32,050 bases of DNA from Candidatus Kuenenia stuttgartensis (GCA_945904015.1 CAMDPK010000084.1:1-32050), one strand, 5' to 3'; positions 7,436-16,448 are shown, counted from the stretch's first letter. The notes: generated by a model from the sequence alone, not told the origin. Numbers and translations: made by a program.

Positions 7436-9502
7436 ATGACTCGTGGTCTTCGATTGATTGCCGTGTTGACCGTGGTGTCCTCGGCGCAGATGCTCATCGC
7501 TCAATCAACATCACACCCGACGCTGCGGCCGTTGCCGGAGCTCACGCAGCGACCGCTGGGGAATGGGCCGAACTTCTTCGTGGACCCGGTCAAAGGGAAC
7601 GACGCCGCAGCGGGCAACGAAGCGGCTCCGTGGCGGACTATCAATCATGCTCTGAAGCTGATGAGCGCGGGGGACACAATCGTGCTACGCGGCGGCGTGT
7701 ATCGCGAGCACGTCTACTGCGCCGTTGCTGGCAAGCCAGATGCGCCCATCACGATCCGCGCGTATCCGGGCGAGCGAGTCATCGTCGATGGTGGCTTCCC
7801 GGAGTTCTTTGACGAGCCGGCCAAGTCTTGGGAGCTGGCTCCCAACGGTGCGGCGGGTGAATATCGTTCGGTCAAAGCGTACAAGAACATTCGCGACGTG
7901 CTGGGCTTGTTCGGCGATTCACACATTGCGTTGCAGACTTACTGGCACACGATGGATTTGCGGGCCGCGAATGAACTTTGGATCGACGACCCGGAGAAGA
8001 AGCTGATGGTGTTGCCGGTCTACTGTGGGCCGGGACTGTGGTACGACCGCGATTCCGGGCACATTCATGTGCGGCTGGCTCACACGAATCTGACGACGCC
8101 TGGACTGGCAAACTACAAGGGCGAGACTGATCCGCGCAAGCTGCCGCTGATCATCTCGGCGTTCGGATCATTGCCGTTGAAGATCGACATGGCCAAGCAT
8201 GTTCGCTTTCAGGATGTGGTGATTCGTGGAGCCGGGACCAATTGCGTCGAGTTGCGGATGGGGATCGACGTTGAGTTCGACAACGTCACGATCTTCGCCG
8301 GGACTTACGGCCTGCGGTCGCAATCGACCGGACCATTCCGCATGGTGAACTCGGCGATTCACGGCATGATCCCGCCGTGGGCCTGGCGCGACGAGAACAG
8401 CCTCTTCACCTATTCGCCGCGGTTCTACGATCCCTTTGTCGCTCCGCCGAAGGATCTCGGACGAATTGGAACTCCTTCCTACGAAACGCCACCAGGCAAC
8501 GCACGCAACATCGCGCGGCTCAATTCGCACGCGCTGCTCGTCACCGAAGGAAGCTACGAGTTCGAGGTCTTCTACTACCCGTACAACCACGATTGGGAGA
8601 TCGCGAACTGCGAATTCACTGACGGGCACGACGGCGTGTATCTCAGCGGCCGAGCGATCAACTTCCATCACAACGTCGTCGAGCACATGCAGGACGACGG
8701 CATCTATCTCAGCAGCCCGTCGCGGTACATGAACGACGACATCCACATTCATCACAATTTGATTCGGGACATCTTCAGCACGTTCGCCTGCAACAACACG
8801 GGCGGGCCAATCGGCGACATCTACATCTATCGCAACTTGCTCGACCAGCGGCAGGGAGTCCCGTTCAGCCGGCCCAGCCCGAAGACTCCGGAAGGGGGAA
8901 TGCTGCGCGGCCACGGATTCCTAGCACACGGCAACGACCTACTGGGCATGGAGAGCCTGCACTTCTACCAGAACACCTTCATCACCGAGACCTGGAGCGG
9001 CAGCTACGCCGGCCGCACTTGGACCGTCACGCATCCACGCACGCGCCGCAGCGTGCTCAACAACGCGTTCGTTTACATCACCCGTTATCCCGATTCGGCG
9101 TTTCCCGAAGAGCACGACATCCAGATGGACGGCAACCTGCATTGGTGCCCCGCCGCAGATGCAAAGCAGCCCGACGGATTCATTGAAAAGGTGCGAGAAG
9201 CCAAGGGGTCGAAAGCCCTCGCCGCCAAATACCCCGGCGGATGGGAAGCAAACTCGTTCGTCGCCGACCCGCGATTCACGGCATTCGATCGTGTACCTGC
9301 GGCGAAGAATGATTACCGATTGCAGCCCAACAGTCCCGCAACCGGCAAGGGAGTCGTTTTGCCAAAAGATTTGTTCGATCCGCAACGTCCCGCGAACGAC
9401 GCTCGGCCCGACATCGGAGCGATTCCGCTCGGCGGTGAAGTGCCTGGATTCGGACGGCAATCGCAGGTGAAATCGCCAATCGCGGCACATTCAGGGCGGT
9501 AG
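7436..9502 (+). CDS. Exported right-handed parallel beta-helix protein
   Basis: A 688-residue protein. The start has AAGGAG 7 bases upstream. Residues 1-22 are a signal peptide (LIAVLTVVSSAQMLIAQ). Residues about 45-125 form a DUF1565-type entry to a beta-helix (FFVDPVKGNDAAAGNEAAPW, GDTIVLRGGVYREHV, IRAYPGERVIVDGG). The body holds repeated beta-helix rungs such as HVRFQDVVIRGAGTNCVELR, WEIANCEFTDGHDGVYLSG, INFHHNVVEHMQDDGIYLSS and DDIHIHHNLIRDIF. The C-terminus ends with the DARPDIGAIPLGG closing motif common in such proteins. The fold is that of pectate lyases and related polysaccharide lyases and hydrolases, but the catalytic residues of a named family could not be assigned. As the third gene of the exported cluster it probably acts on a polysaccharide outside the cytoplasm. 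Confidence 0.88.
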   Translation: MTRGLRLIAVLTVVSSAQMLIAQSTSHPTLRPLPELTQRPLGNGPNFFVDPVKGNDAAAGNEAAPWRTINHALKLMSAGDTIVLRGGVYREHVYCAVAGKPDAPITIRAYPGERVIVDGGFPEFFDEPAKSWELAPNGAAGEYRSVKAYKNIRDVLGLFGDSHIALQTYWHTMDLRAANELWIDDPEKKLMVLPVYCGPGLWYDRDSGHIHVRLAHTNLTTPGLANYKGETDPRKLPLIISAFGSLPLKIDMAKHVRFQDVVIRGAGTNCVELRMGIDVEFDNVTIFAGTYGLRSQSTGPFRMVNSAIHGMIPPWAWRDENSLFTYSPRFYDPFVAPPKDLGRIGTPSYETPPGNARNIARLNSHALLVTEGSYEFEVFYYPYNHDWEIANCEFTDGHDGVYLSGRAINFHHNVVEHMQDDGIYLSSPSRYMNDDIHIHHNLIRDIFSTFACNNTGGPIGDIYIYRNLLDQRQGVPFSRPSPKTPEGGMLRGHGFLAHGNDLLGMESLHFYQNTFITETWSGSYAGRTWTVTHPRTRRSVLNNAFVYITRYPDSAFPEEHDIQMDGNLHWCPAADAKQPDGFIEKVREAKGSKALAAKYPGGWEANSFVADPRFTAFDRVPAAKNDYRLQPNSPATGKGVVLPKDLFDPQRPANDARPDIGAIPLGGEVPGFGRQSQVKSPIAAHSGR

Positions 9503-9538
9503 CGAAAGCTGCAAGTCCTTCTTTTCGGAGACGACAAC

Positions 9539-11677
9539 ATGCCGAAGTTCACGGGCTGGATGAGCGTGGTTGTGACCGTTGTTGGCGTCGCTTGGTCAGG
9601 TTCGCAAGCCTTTGCCGACGACACACCGCTTCAAGTTGGGTCGCGCGTCTGTTTGTACTTGGACGACCGCTTCCTGGCCGAGCAATCCGGGCTGAAGCGA
9701 ACGTGGCATCCCGGCCGGCCGCGCGAGCAAGTCGCCATCCGAGCGACGGAGCCGTGGGAGAAGTGGCCACACTTGTTTGGCAGCGTGTTTCGCGATCCAA
9801 AAGACGGACTCTTCAAGATGTATTACGAGTCGGTGATCTCTCCGTCGCTCCGGCCGCCTGACTCGTTTACGTGTTACATCTGCTATGCCGAGTCGCAAGA
9901 CGGCAAAACCTGGATCAAGCCGAAGCTCGGCCTCTACGAGCACGCCGGCTCGAAGGACAACAACATCGTCCTCTTCGAGGCCGAGTTGGCCAACATCTTC
10001 ATCGACCCGCGCGAACGAGATCCAGCCGCGCGGCTCAAGGCGTTCGTCTATCTCAAGACGCACAATCCACATGGCGGGCTGGGTGAGTGCTTGCTGTCAT
10101 CTGGTGACGGCCTGCGTTGGAAATTCCTCGGCGGCTTCAGCAAGCCGGAGTATGTCGTCGCCGAACAGGGCAACTACACCGATTCGCACTCGTTCACTTG
10201 GGATCCGCTCCGACAACGGTATCTGGCGTACATTCGGACGTTCGTCAAAAGTCATGTGGCCGAAAAACAAGACGGCCGCCGCCGCGCCGTCGGCATCAGT
10301 CAGAGCCTGGAACTGAACCGCGGTTGGACCCCGATCGTCAACGTGCTCGCAGCGGACGATCGTGACGACGCCAAGGTCGCGCCGCTCAGCAAAGACCCCA
10401 ACAAGCCGGACTGGGCCGAGCTGTACGTGATGAACTTCTTCCCGTACGGCAACCAATACATCGGACTGTTGAGCCTGCTGTACTTCGTGGATGGTGCGGA
10501 CTCGAACGGCGGCGGCGATTTGCAACTGACGTTCAGCCACGACGGTTTGAAGTGGTTTCGGCAACCCGACCGAGCGACGTTGATCGCCCCCAGCAACGCA
10601 GCGGGGCTGTTTCCGACGTACATCAGCACCAACGAACCGCTCGAAATCGGCGATGAGTTGTGGCTGCACTACACCGAAGCGAATGGAGCTCACCCGATCG
10701 CGCCGTTCGAGAAAGCCGTGTCACAGATTCGTGCGGCGGTGTGGCGCAAAGACGGCTTCGTGTCACTCAATGCCGGTGAGCGCGGCACGCTCACGACACC
10801 ACCGCTCGTGTGCGGCGGCGGCACGCTGCTGTTGAACGTGAAGGCTTCCGAAGGTGGCTCGGCTCGCGTGGCGGTCCTCGATGAGACCGGCAAGCCGCTG
10901 CCCGGATTTGATCTACCCGACTGCAATCCGCTCATCGGCGATCAAGTCCGTGGCATCGCACGCTGGCGAGGTAAAGCCGATATCTCGCCGTTCCAGGACA
11001 AGACCGTGCGGCTCAAGCTGGAACTGACGAAGTGCAGCCTTTACAGCTTTCGATTCTCGGCCGAGGCTCCCGTCCGTGTCGTGTGCATCGGCGACTCCGT
11101 CACGCGCTCCGTGCGACCGGGTGTGACTGGCGAGCAGACGTTTTGCGGACAATTGGAATCGCGTCTGCGAGCGTCAGGACGCGACGCGACCGTGATCAAT
11201 TCGGGGGTTGGCAGCGATACGACATCCGGAGGTCTCCGTCGATTCGACCGCGACGTGCTGGCTCACAACCCGACGCACGTCTGCATCATGTTCGGACTCA
11301 ACGACGCCTATCGCCCGAAACCCGAAGCGCCGCCGCTGGTCGGTCTCGCTCAGTATTCGGCAAACCTCCGTGAAATGATCGCCCAACTGCGGAGCCGCGG
11401 CATCACACCCCTCGTGATGACCTCCAATCCGTTTCTCGTTCGGGAGAAGAACGTCGAACTCAAGTCCTACGTCGAAGCCGCTCGCCAAGTCGCGCGTGAC
11501 GAGGGCGTGACGCTGGTGGACGTGTTCGCCCGATTTGCGGAACTGGCCATCGAAGGCAACCAAGGGCCGCAGGTTTATGCCGACGGTGATTGTCACTTAA
11601 ATCTTGAGGGGAACAGCCTGCTCGCCAATCTGATGATGTCGAGCTTGGAATCACTCTTGAATGAGAAGCGGCGCTAG
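9539..11677 (+). CDS. Exported beta-propeller plus SGNH hydrolase fusion
   Basis: A 712-residue protein with a signal peptide (residues 1-26). Residues about 30-500 look like a five-bladed propeller of the glycosidase type (FRDPKDGLFKMYYES, CYAESQDGKTWIKPKLGLYE, LTFSHDGLKWFRQPDR, ELWLHYTEANG) followed by a small beta domain. Residues about 513-705 are an SGNH/GDSL hydrolase: block I GDS with nucleophile S520, a Gly in NSGVGSDTTSGG, block III GLND with N588, and a C-terminal DGDCH (D682/D684, H686). The Asp-His spacing differs from the usual DxxH. SGNH enzymes commonly remove acetyl or other acyl groups from carbohydrates, so the fusion may pair glycan binding or cleavage with deacylation. GGAG lies 8 bases before the ATG. 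It follows the beta-helix gene by 36 bases, in an apparent operon. Confidence 0.85.
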   Translation: MPKFTGWMSVVVTVVGVAWSGSQAFADDTPLQVGSRVCLYLDDRFLAEQSGLKRTWHPGRPREQVAIRATEPWEKWPHLFGSVFRDPKDGLFKMYYESVISPSLRPPDSFTCYICYAESQDGKTWIKPKLGLYEHAGSKDNNIVLFEAELANIFIDPRERDPAARLKAFVYLKTHNPHGGLGECLLSSGDGLRWKFLGGFSKPEYVVAEQGNYTDSHSFTWDPLRQRYLAYIRTFVKSHVAEKQDGRRRAVGISQSLELNRGWTPIVNVLAADDRDDAKVAPLSKDPNKPDWAELYVMNFFPYGNQYIGLLSLLYFVDGADSNGGGDLQLTFSHDGLKWFRQPDRATLIAPSNAAGLFPTYISTNEPLEIGDELWLHYTEANGAHPIAPFEKAVSQIRAAVWRKDGFVSLNAGERGTLTTPPLVCGGGTLLLNVKASEGGSARVAVLDETGKPLPGFDLPDCNPLIGDQVRGIARWRGKADISPFQDKTVRLKLELTKCSLYSFRFSAEAPVRVVCIGDSVTRSVRPGVTGEQTFCGQLESRLRASGRDATVINSGVGSDTTSGGLRRFDRDVLAHNPTHVCIMFGLNDAYRPKPEAPPLVGLAQYSANLREMIAQLRSRGITPLVMTSNPFLVREKNVELKSYVEAARQVARDEGVTLVDVFARFAELAIEGNQGPQVYADGDCHLNLEGNSLLANLMMSSLESLLNEKRR

Positions 11678-11701
11678 ATCGGGCGAGTTCAAGGAGTTGG
11701 A

Positions 11702-13549
11702 GTGGTGAAGCGTTGTGAAAGCGAATGCGGCTCAACTCTCGCCACCCGGCGGTCGGTTGTGTTTGTCGCGCTGCTGCTGGCCGCGTTTCCGTCGAGCATT
11801 TGGTCGCAATCGCTGCTGCCGGGATTCCAGAAGTCAGCGCCGTTCGACGAGCAGGTCAAATGGAGCCAGCTCGACAGCGGCGTTCGCATGCTGGTCAACG
11901 CACCGGCGACGTTGAGTGAAAAGCCGCGAGTGCTGGTTGTGTTTGCCACACCGAATGGAAGCACGATCGAGCAAACGCTCGGCTGCGTCACGTCGAAGGA
12001 ACTCGATTGGCGCTTCGACATCCAACACGTCGCCGCACAGGTGCGGCGGCTGCGCGAGATCGACAACAAACGTGATTTCGTGCTGGCCGTCGTACAAGCT
12101 CCAAAACTGAGTTGGCCAACATTCCGCCGCGATCAAGCGGGTGCCAACACGATCATTCGCGATTTCGTCGCGTCGCTGGCCAAAGAAGTTGCGGCGGAGC
12201 GAGTCATGTTGACATGCCACAGCGGCGGCGGTTCGTTCATCTTCGGCTACTTGAACGCAGTCGAAGCATTGCCGCCGTCGCTCGAACGGATCGTGTTTCT
12301 CGATGCGAATTACTCGTACTCCGACGACGAAGGGCACGGCGACAAGCTGTTGGCGTGGCTCAAGAGCGACGCGGTTCGGCGGTTGGTGGTCATCGCCTAC
12401 GACGACCGCGAGATCACGCTCAACGGCAAGAAAGTCGTCGGCCCCGACGGCGGAACGTTTCGAGCCTCACAACGGATGCTGACTCGCTTCCGACGCGATG
12501 TCGAAATCGCCGACCAAGACACTGGCCCGTTCCGACAATCGAGCGGCCTCAACGGGCAGATACAGTTTTTCGTGCATCCGAATCCCGACAACAAGATTCT
12601 GCACACGGCGCTCGTCGGCGAGATGAACGGCCTCTTGCATGGCCTGACACTGAGCACAAGTCTCGAATCGAAATGGGGCACGTTTGGCGGCCCGCGAGCT
12701 TACTCGAAATGGGTGCAGCCGCAGCCGTTCGCTGATCCCTCGGCGGTGCGGGCCACGATCCCAGCCGATGCGCCGGATGTTCGGATCGCATTCCCCGCGC
12801 ATCCCGCTGAAGCGCCGACTGGTTCGCAATTCCAGCAGCAGATCGCCGAGTTGCCTCGCGATCAACGAGAAGCGACAGTGCTGCGAGAGCTCACGAGCGG
12901 CAATGTCCCCGATTTCCTGCGGCGGCTGAAACCGATTCGCGTCGAAGCGACCGACGATGCCGGGGCCAAACACGTCGCCACCTATTTCGTCATGGCCGAC
13001 TATCTGGCTGTCGGCACAGACGACGATTTCTTCCGAGTTCCGATCACTCCGGCGACTGCCACGGTGTTCGCTGACAAGTTCGATGCCTTTCTGATCACCG
13101 CGAAGGTTTCGGACGACGTCTTCGCCGCCGCTCAAGTGAAGCTCAATCCAAAGCCGCTGACGAAGGACCGCGATGCCGTCGCCACGTTTTTTCAGCATCA
13201 TCGAATCATCGAAGATCAACTGCTCGGCAAACCGCGATGGCAGCTCGTGGCCGGCATCAAGAAGGACGTCGTGCTGACCAACCGCTTGAAGGAGAAGCCG
13301 CACAAGGTCGCGATTTACGGCTGGCACGACTCCGACGGCCAGCCAATTCAGTCAGTCTACGTTGGGCACGTCGATTGGTACGTCGATTACAGCCACGGCG
13401 TTCGGTTGATGTCTCAGCGGGTCATCGTCGATGGCCAGCCATTCAACGTGACCGACGTGCTGAAAGATTCTCGCTTGTGCCGGTTGCTGAGCAACGAAGG
13501 TCCGATCGACGCGGCCGAAGTGCGACGAACTTCCGGTTGGGGACGGTAG
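11702..13549 (+). CDS. Exported alpha/beta-hydrolase-like protein with unassigned C-terminal domain
   Basis: A 615-residue protein starting at GTG 11702 (or GTG 11705), with AAGGAG at 11691-11696. Residues 17-36 are a signal peptide (SVVFVALLLAAFPSSIWSQ). The first half resembles an alpha/beta hydrolase: RVLVVFATPNG (strand and oxyanion region), then a nucleophile elbow CHSGGG with S174, then IVFLDANYSY. The second half (about residues 400-600) is a separate domain I could not name. It contains FVMADYLAVGTDDDFFRVPI, FQHHRIIEDQLLG and VYVGHVDWYVDYSHGVRLM (H556, W559, Y560, Y563, S564, H565), which has the look of an active site. It is the last gene of the exported cluster. Esterase or peptidase activity is inferred only from the elbow motif. 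Confidence 0.78.
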   Translation: MVKRCESECGSTLATRRSVVFVALLLAAFPSSIWSQSLLPGFQKSAPFDEQVKWSQLDSGVRMLVNAPATLSEKPRVLVVFATPNGSTIEQTLGCVTSKELDWRFDIQHVAAQVRRLREIDNKRDFVLAVVQAPKLSWPTFRRDQAGANTIIRDFVASLAKEVAAERVMLTCHSGGGSFIFGYLNAVEALPPSLERIVFLDANYSYSDDEGHGDKLLAWLKSDAVRRLVVIAYDDREITLNGKKVVGPDGGTFRASQRMLTRFRRDVEIADQDTGPFRQSSGLNGQIQFFVHPNPDNKILHTALVGEMNGLLHGLTLSTSLESKWGTFGGPRAYSKWVQPQPFADPSAVRATIPADAPDVRIAFPAHPAEAPTGSQFQQQIAELPRDQREATVLRELTSGNVPDFLRRLKPIRVEATDDAGAKHVATYFVMADYLAVGTDDDFFRVPITPATATVFADKFDAFLITAKVSDDVFAAAQVKLNPKPLTKDRDAVATFFQHHRIIEDQLLGKPRWQLVAGIKKDVVLTNRLKEKPHKVAIYGWHDSDGQPIQSVYVGHVDWYVDYSHGVRLMSQRVIVDGQPFNVTDVLKDSRLCRLLSNEGPIDAAEVRRTSGWGR

Positions 13550-13556
13550 ATCACCG

Positions 13557-13627
13557 CTCGGCTCATCACGCGGAGCGTAATCCGCCGCGGCGAACGTAGC
13601 CGTCACCGTTCCGCGTGACGAGCCGAA
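13557..13627. repeat. Inverted repeat after the hydrolase fusion gene
   Basis: Arms 13557-13577 (CTCGGCTCATCACGCGG...) and 13607-13627 (...CCGCGTGACGAGCCGAA) are 21 bases with 3 mismatches around a 29-base loop. It begins 7 bases past the stop codon of the gene at 11702. A short separate hairpin, ACAGATT (13677-13683) with AATCTGT (13690-13696), lies 15 bases before the next gene. Confidence 0.8.
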
Positions 13628-13711
13628 CGCTTCCCGCCGCTCGATGCCACAGGCGACACCGGCCTGGCACGTCTTCACAGATTCTCTGAAATCTGTCAGA
13701 CCACGCGCACG

Positions 13712-14437
13712 ATGAGTTACCACGTCACCGGCCTGATCAGTTCTGCGATTTTTCTGCTGACCATCGGCGGGCTGTGGTCGCAGTTGGGGTTCGTCTGGCA
13801 ACGCCAGCAAGCGGCAACCAACGGCGACAGCCACGAGCGGCCGACGGCGGTGTTGTCGGTCAATCAATTCGTCAGCAGCTTCTTGGCGTTCTTTTCGTTC
13901 TTCCTGTACGGCGCGTGCCTGGAGCGGTTCAACCATTACCTCGTTTGGTCGCGGTTGGCCGCGTCACTACTCACGCTGGCGGTCCTCTTCGAGATTGTGC
14001 GTGACCGACGCGACCGCGTGGCGACGTGCGCGTTCGCCGTCTGTGCGGCATTGTTGATCGGAGCACCGCTTGGACTCGTCACGATTCCGGGCGCAGCGGA
14101 GTGGGGGCGCACCGTCTCGCAAACACTGATCGTGATTGTCACGGTGATTCTGGCTCAGGGATATCTCCATCAAGTGTTGATGATTCGCCAGACCGGCCGC
14201 ACGGGTGGCGTGTCAGCTCGGCTGCACCAGTTCTTCTTCTGGAAAGACATTTCGACGATTGCCTTCGCGCTCTCGATGGGCACGAGCACCGGCTGGCCAT
14301 TGATGCTGCTTTCGACCGTGAGCGCTCTGACCAAGGTCGTCACACTGTGGCATTTCCGCTGGGTGCGTCTGAGTCCCATCGCCAACCAGCGCCGAGAATC
14401 GACACTCGCGGCACCGACAGCGACGCCAAGCTGCTGA
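13712..14437 (+). CDS. Polytopic membrane protein of unknown function
   Basis: A 241-residue protein with six or seven likely membrane segments, for example LISSAIFLLTIGGLW, QFVSSFLAFFSFFLYGACL, LAASLLTLAVLFEIV, CAFAVCAALLIGAPLGLV and TLIVIVTVILAQGYL. The second segment loosely recalls PQ-loop/SWEET-like transporters (a Q-F-x-S-S start), but no diagnostic Pro-Gln pair is visible, so I do not assign a family. No clear Shine-Dalgarno site precedes the ATG. The gene converges on the minus-strand membrane protein at 14505, with a palindrome between them. Function cannot be inferred. Confidence 0.75.
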   Translation: MSYHVTGLISSAIFLLTIGGLWSQLGFVWQRQQAATNGDSHERPTAVLSVNQFVSSFLAFFSFFLYGACLERFNHYLVWSRLAASLLTLAVLFEIVRDRRDRVATCAFAVCAALLIGAPLGLVTIPGAAEWGRTVSQTLIVIVTVILAQGYLHQVLMIRQTGRTGGVSARLHQFFFWKDISTIAFALSMGTSTGWPLMLLSTVSALTKVVTLWHFRWVRLSPIANQRRESTLAAPTATPSC

Positions 14438-14450
14438 TGATCTTCAACAC

Positions 14451-14507
14451 TAGCCCGACTCGCCAGCGAGGGGTTCTTCAATCATCCCTCGCTGGCGCGT
14501 CGGGCTA
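14451..14507. repeat. Inverted repeat between convergent membrane-protein genes
   Basis: Arms 14451-14472 (TAGCCCGACTCGCCAGCGAG..) and 14486-14507 (..CTGGCGCGTCGGGCTA) are 22 bases with 1 mismatch and a 13-base loop. The last three bases of the right arm are the stop codon (TAG, minus strand) of the gene at 14505. Lying between two gene ends it could stop transcription from both sides, though no T-runs flank it. Confidence 0.88.
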
Positions 14508-15329
14508 AACGGCGAGCAGAAACGCCGTCGCCAGTGGCAAGCTGATCGCCACCAGTCGGATCAGCACGCCCCATTTGCCTTGAGGACGCGACAGTGGAGG
14601 GAACTCGCACAGCCACAGCATCAACGGAGCGGCGAGGATCAGCGCGAAGCAGACGGACGGCAACACGGCCGCGACTTGGCCCGTCAGCAGCAAGCCGCCA
14701 ACCACGACGGAATAAAAGAGCGTCACGCCACGGACCAACTCGCGAGAGCTGTCACGGAATGAGATCACCCAGCAACCGGACAGCGCTGCGGCCGCGGCAA
14801 CTGTCAGCAGTCCGAACCGCACGCTCACGAATGCCGCAAGTAGTACCGCACCACAAGACGCGGAAACGCACAAGCTCAGCGAGAACATGGTTCCCGAAGT
14901 CCGACGGCCAAGCATGTCGAGCTGAGCCGTCAGCAAAAACACGCAGGCGGTGACGAGAGCGACGTACACGTCGCGCGATGGTTTCAAGTCGACCCACGTC
15001 GGAACGAGCAGCCAAGCGGACACCACCGAAATCACCAGCCACAGCGTCCAACGACAGACTGAAGGGACTCGCGACACCAAACCGATGGGAGCGGCGACCG
15101 CAGCAACGATCCCCAGCCAAGGCAGCCATTGCCAATAGGTGGCCGGTCGCAAATGTCGGGGTTCCAGCAACGCATAGCCGACAAAGAAACCGACTGCACA
15201 TCCAACCGCTCCGGCAAATCGTAGAGCCACATCTCGCGGAAGTGCGCGGAGAAATGCCCAAGTGACCACGACCGAAAGAGCGGCCGGGAGAAGCAGGCCA
15301 CAGCCGATCGTTTCAAGCTCGAATCTCAT
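14505..15329 (-). CDS. Polytopic membrane protein of unknown function
   Basis: A 274-residue, very hydrophobic protein with about ten predicted membrane segments (for example LLLPAALSVVVTWAFL, AGAVGCAVGFFVGYALL, WLGIVAAVAAPIGLV, VALVTACVFLLTAQL, GVTLFYSVVVGGLLLTG, LIRLVAISLPLATAFLLAV). Loops are short and carry no recognisable catalytic or binding motif; Arg-rich loops such as LGRRTSG are compatible with cytoplasmic positions. It starts 25 bases after the stop of the YceI lipoprotein gene in the same direction, so the two are probably one transcription unit. No clear ribosome-binding site is seen. Its stop codon lies inside the palindrome at 14451-14507. Confidence 0.75.
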   Translation of the reverse strand: MRFELETIGCGLLLPAALSVVVTWAFLRALPRDVALRFAGAVGCAVGFFVGYALLEPRHLRPATYWQWLPWLGIVAAVAAPIGLVSRVPSVCRWTLWLVISVVSAWLLVPTWVDLKPSRDVYVALVTACVFLLTAQLDMLGRRTSGTMFSLSLCVSASCGAVLLAAFVSVRFGLLTVAAAAALSGCWVISFRDSSRELVRGVTLFYSVVVGGLLLTGQVAAVLPSVCFALILAAPLMLWLCEFPPLSRPQGKWGVLIRLVAISLPLATAFLLAV

Positions 15330-15354
15330 GGTCTGAACTGCTCAAGCCCGGCGT

Positions 15355-16083
15355 CTACTTACCCTCGGTCTTCTCACCAATGACGACCGTCAGCGAGACG
15401 TCTTTTTCAACTTTGCCTTCTCCAAACGTCATCCCGAATTCGGTGCGGTCGATCGTGAACTTGCTACTGAGCGTCAGCCCAGCGTCGGTGATGCTGACGG
15501 TCGCCGGAAAACTGATCTCCTTGGCCGCGCCGTGCAGCGTCAAGTTTCCAGTGATCGTGACACTGCCTGCGGCATCACCGGCTTCAATCTTGGTGGATTG
15601 GAATGCGGCCTTGGGGTGCTCTTTGACGTCAAAGAAATCAGCGTTCTTCAGGTGATTGGTGAGCATTTCGATTTGCGTCCAGAGCGAACCCGTTTCGATC
15701 TCCACCGACACGGCCTTGAGCGTTTTCGCGTCAGCATCGACTTCCGCCTTTCCGGTGAATTTTCCGAAGCCGCCAGTTCGCGGATCGGGCTTGGCCCCGG
15801 AGTGCGTTCCCACGAAGACGATCTTCGTATTCTCCGGCGACAGCGTGGCAACACCTGCTTCGATCGCCACCGCTTTCAAGTCCGCAGAAGCCGAGCTTGT
15901 CCCACTCTCCTGCCCCGAACTTGCGGAACCGCTCGCCGCAGCCGGTGCTGCGGGCGTTGTCGTCGGTGCGGCCGGCACGGGAGGTTCCGGCGGCGTACTC
16001 GACACAGGAAGGGTTCCACCCTGGTCATTGCAGCCAGCCAACAACAGGCCAGCCAGAATCATCAACACGGCTCCGAACTTCAT
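15355..16083 (-). CDS. YceI family lipoprotein
   Basis: A 242-residue protein. The chosen start (ATG at 16083-16081) gives a textbook lipoprotein signal, MKFGAVLMILAGLLLAGC, with the lipobox LAGC, so the mature protein would be lipid-anchored at Cys18. Residues about 23-65 form a Pro/Ala/Ser-rich linker. Residues about 70-242 are a YceI domain: NTKIVFVGTHSGAKPDPRTG, GKFTGKAEVD, HLKNADFFDVKEHPKAAFQS, GNLTLHGAAKEISFPATV and a closing beta strand. YceI proteins have a lipocalin-like barrel that binds isoprenoid or other amphiphilic molecules. The frame is open upstream to 16203 but that extension destroys the lipoprotein signal. The downstream gene 14505 is probably co-transcribed. Confidence 0.9.
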   Translation of the reverse strand: MKFGAVLMILAGLLLAGCNDQGGTLPVSSTPPEPPVPAAPTTTPAAPAAASGSASSGQESGTSSASADLKAVAIEAGVATLSPENTKIVFVGTHSGAKPDPRTGGFGKFTGKAEVDADAKTLKAVSVEIETGSLWTQIEMLTNHLKNADFFDVKEHPKAAFQSTKIEAGDAAGSVTITGNLTLHGAAKEISFPATVSITDAGLTLSSKFTIDRTEFGMTFGEGKVEKDVSLTVVIGEKTEGK

Positions 16084-16441
16084 GGCAAATTTCTTGCAAA
16101 AGAAACGCCGCATGCGGCGCAGTGAATCGAAATCAGCGACCAGAAAGCTCGCGTAACTTATCCGGCCGCGCGTCACGAAGTCACGCCAGTTTGGAGAAGC
16201 CATTGTCTGCGATCAGTCGGCCACATCGGCTTCAACCGACTCATTCGCAATTCATCCCGCAGGGATCGCAGCCATTAGCCGGGGGTTGAGTCCGCCGCAG
16301 CGGGCGATACCCCCGGTTGTCCGTTGTTTCGTTGTCGCATCCCGGAGGGACGCCAGAACGAAGACCATCTGGTATCCCTCCAGGAAGCGGACTTGGTCTC
16401 GAATCCAAACCGGGGGTATCGCTGCGCTCAACCCCCGGCTA
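16084..16441. other. Gap of about 360 bases, mostly a nested palindrome
   Basis: Between the YceI start and the HTH remnant I see no gene. Bases 16269-16441 belong to the large palindrome described separately. Bases 16084-16268 presumably include the promoter of the YceI gene, but I cannot point to a convincing promoter. Confidence 0.6.
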
Positions 16442-16448
16442 ATGGCTG
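16269..16448. repeat. Large nested palindrome (about 180 bp)
   Basis: The outer arms are 16269-16318 (starting CAGCCATTAGCCGGGGGTTG) and 16408-16448 (ending CCCCCGGCTAATGGCTG), with a few extra bases in the left arm. An inner pair lies within: TCCCGGAGGGACGCCAGA pairs with TCTGGTATCCCTCCAGGA, with about three mismatches. The whole can fold into one extended hairpin. Its right end runs into the first codons of the HTH remnant. It resembles, from memory, a dispersed repeat in planctomycete genomes, which I could not check. Confidence 0.85.
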
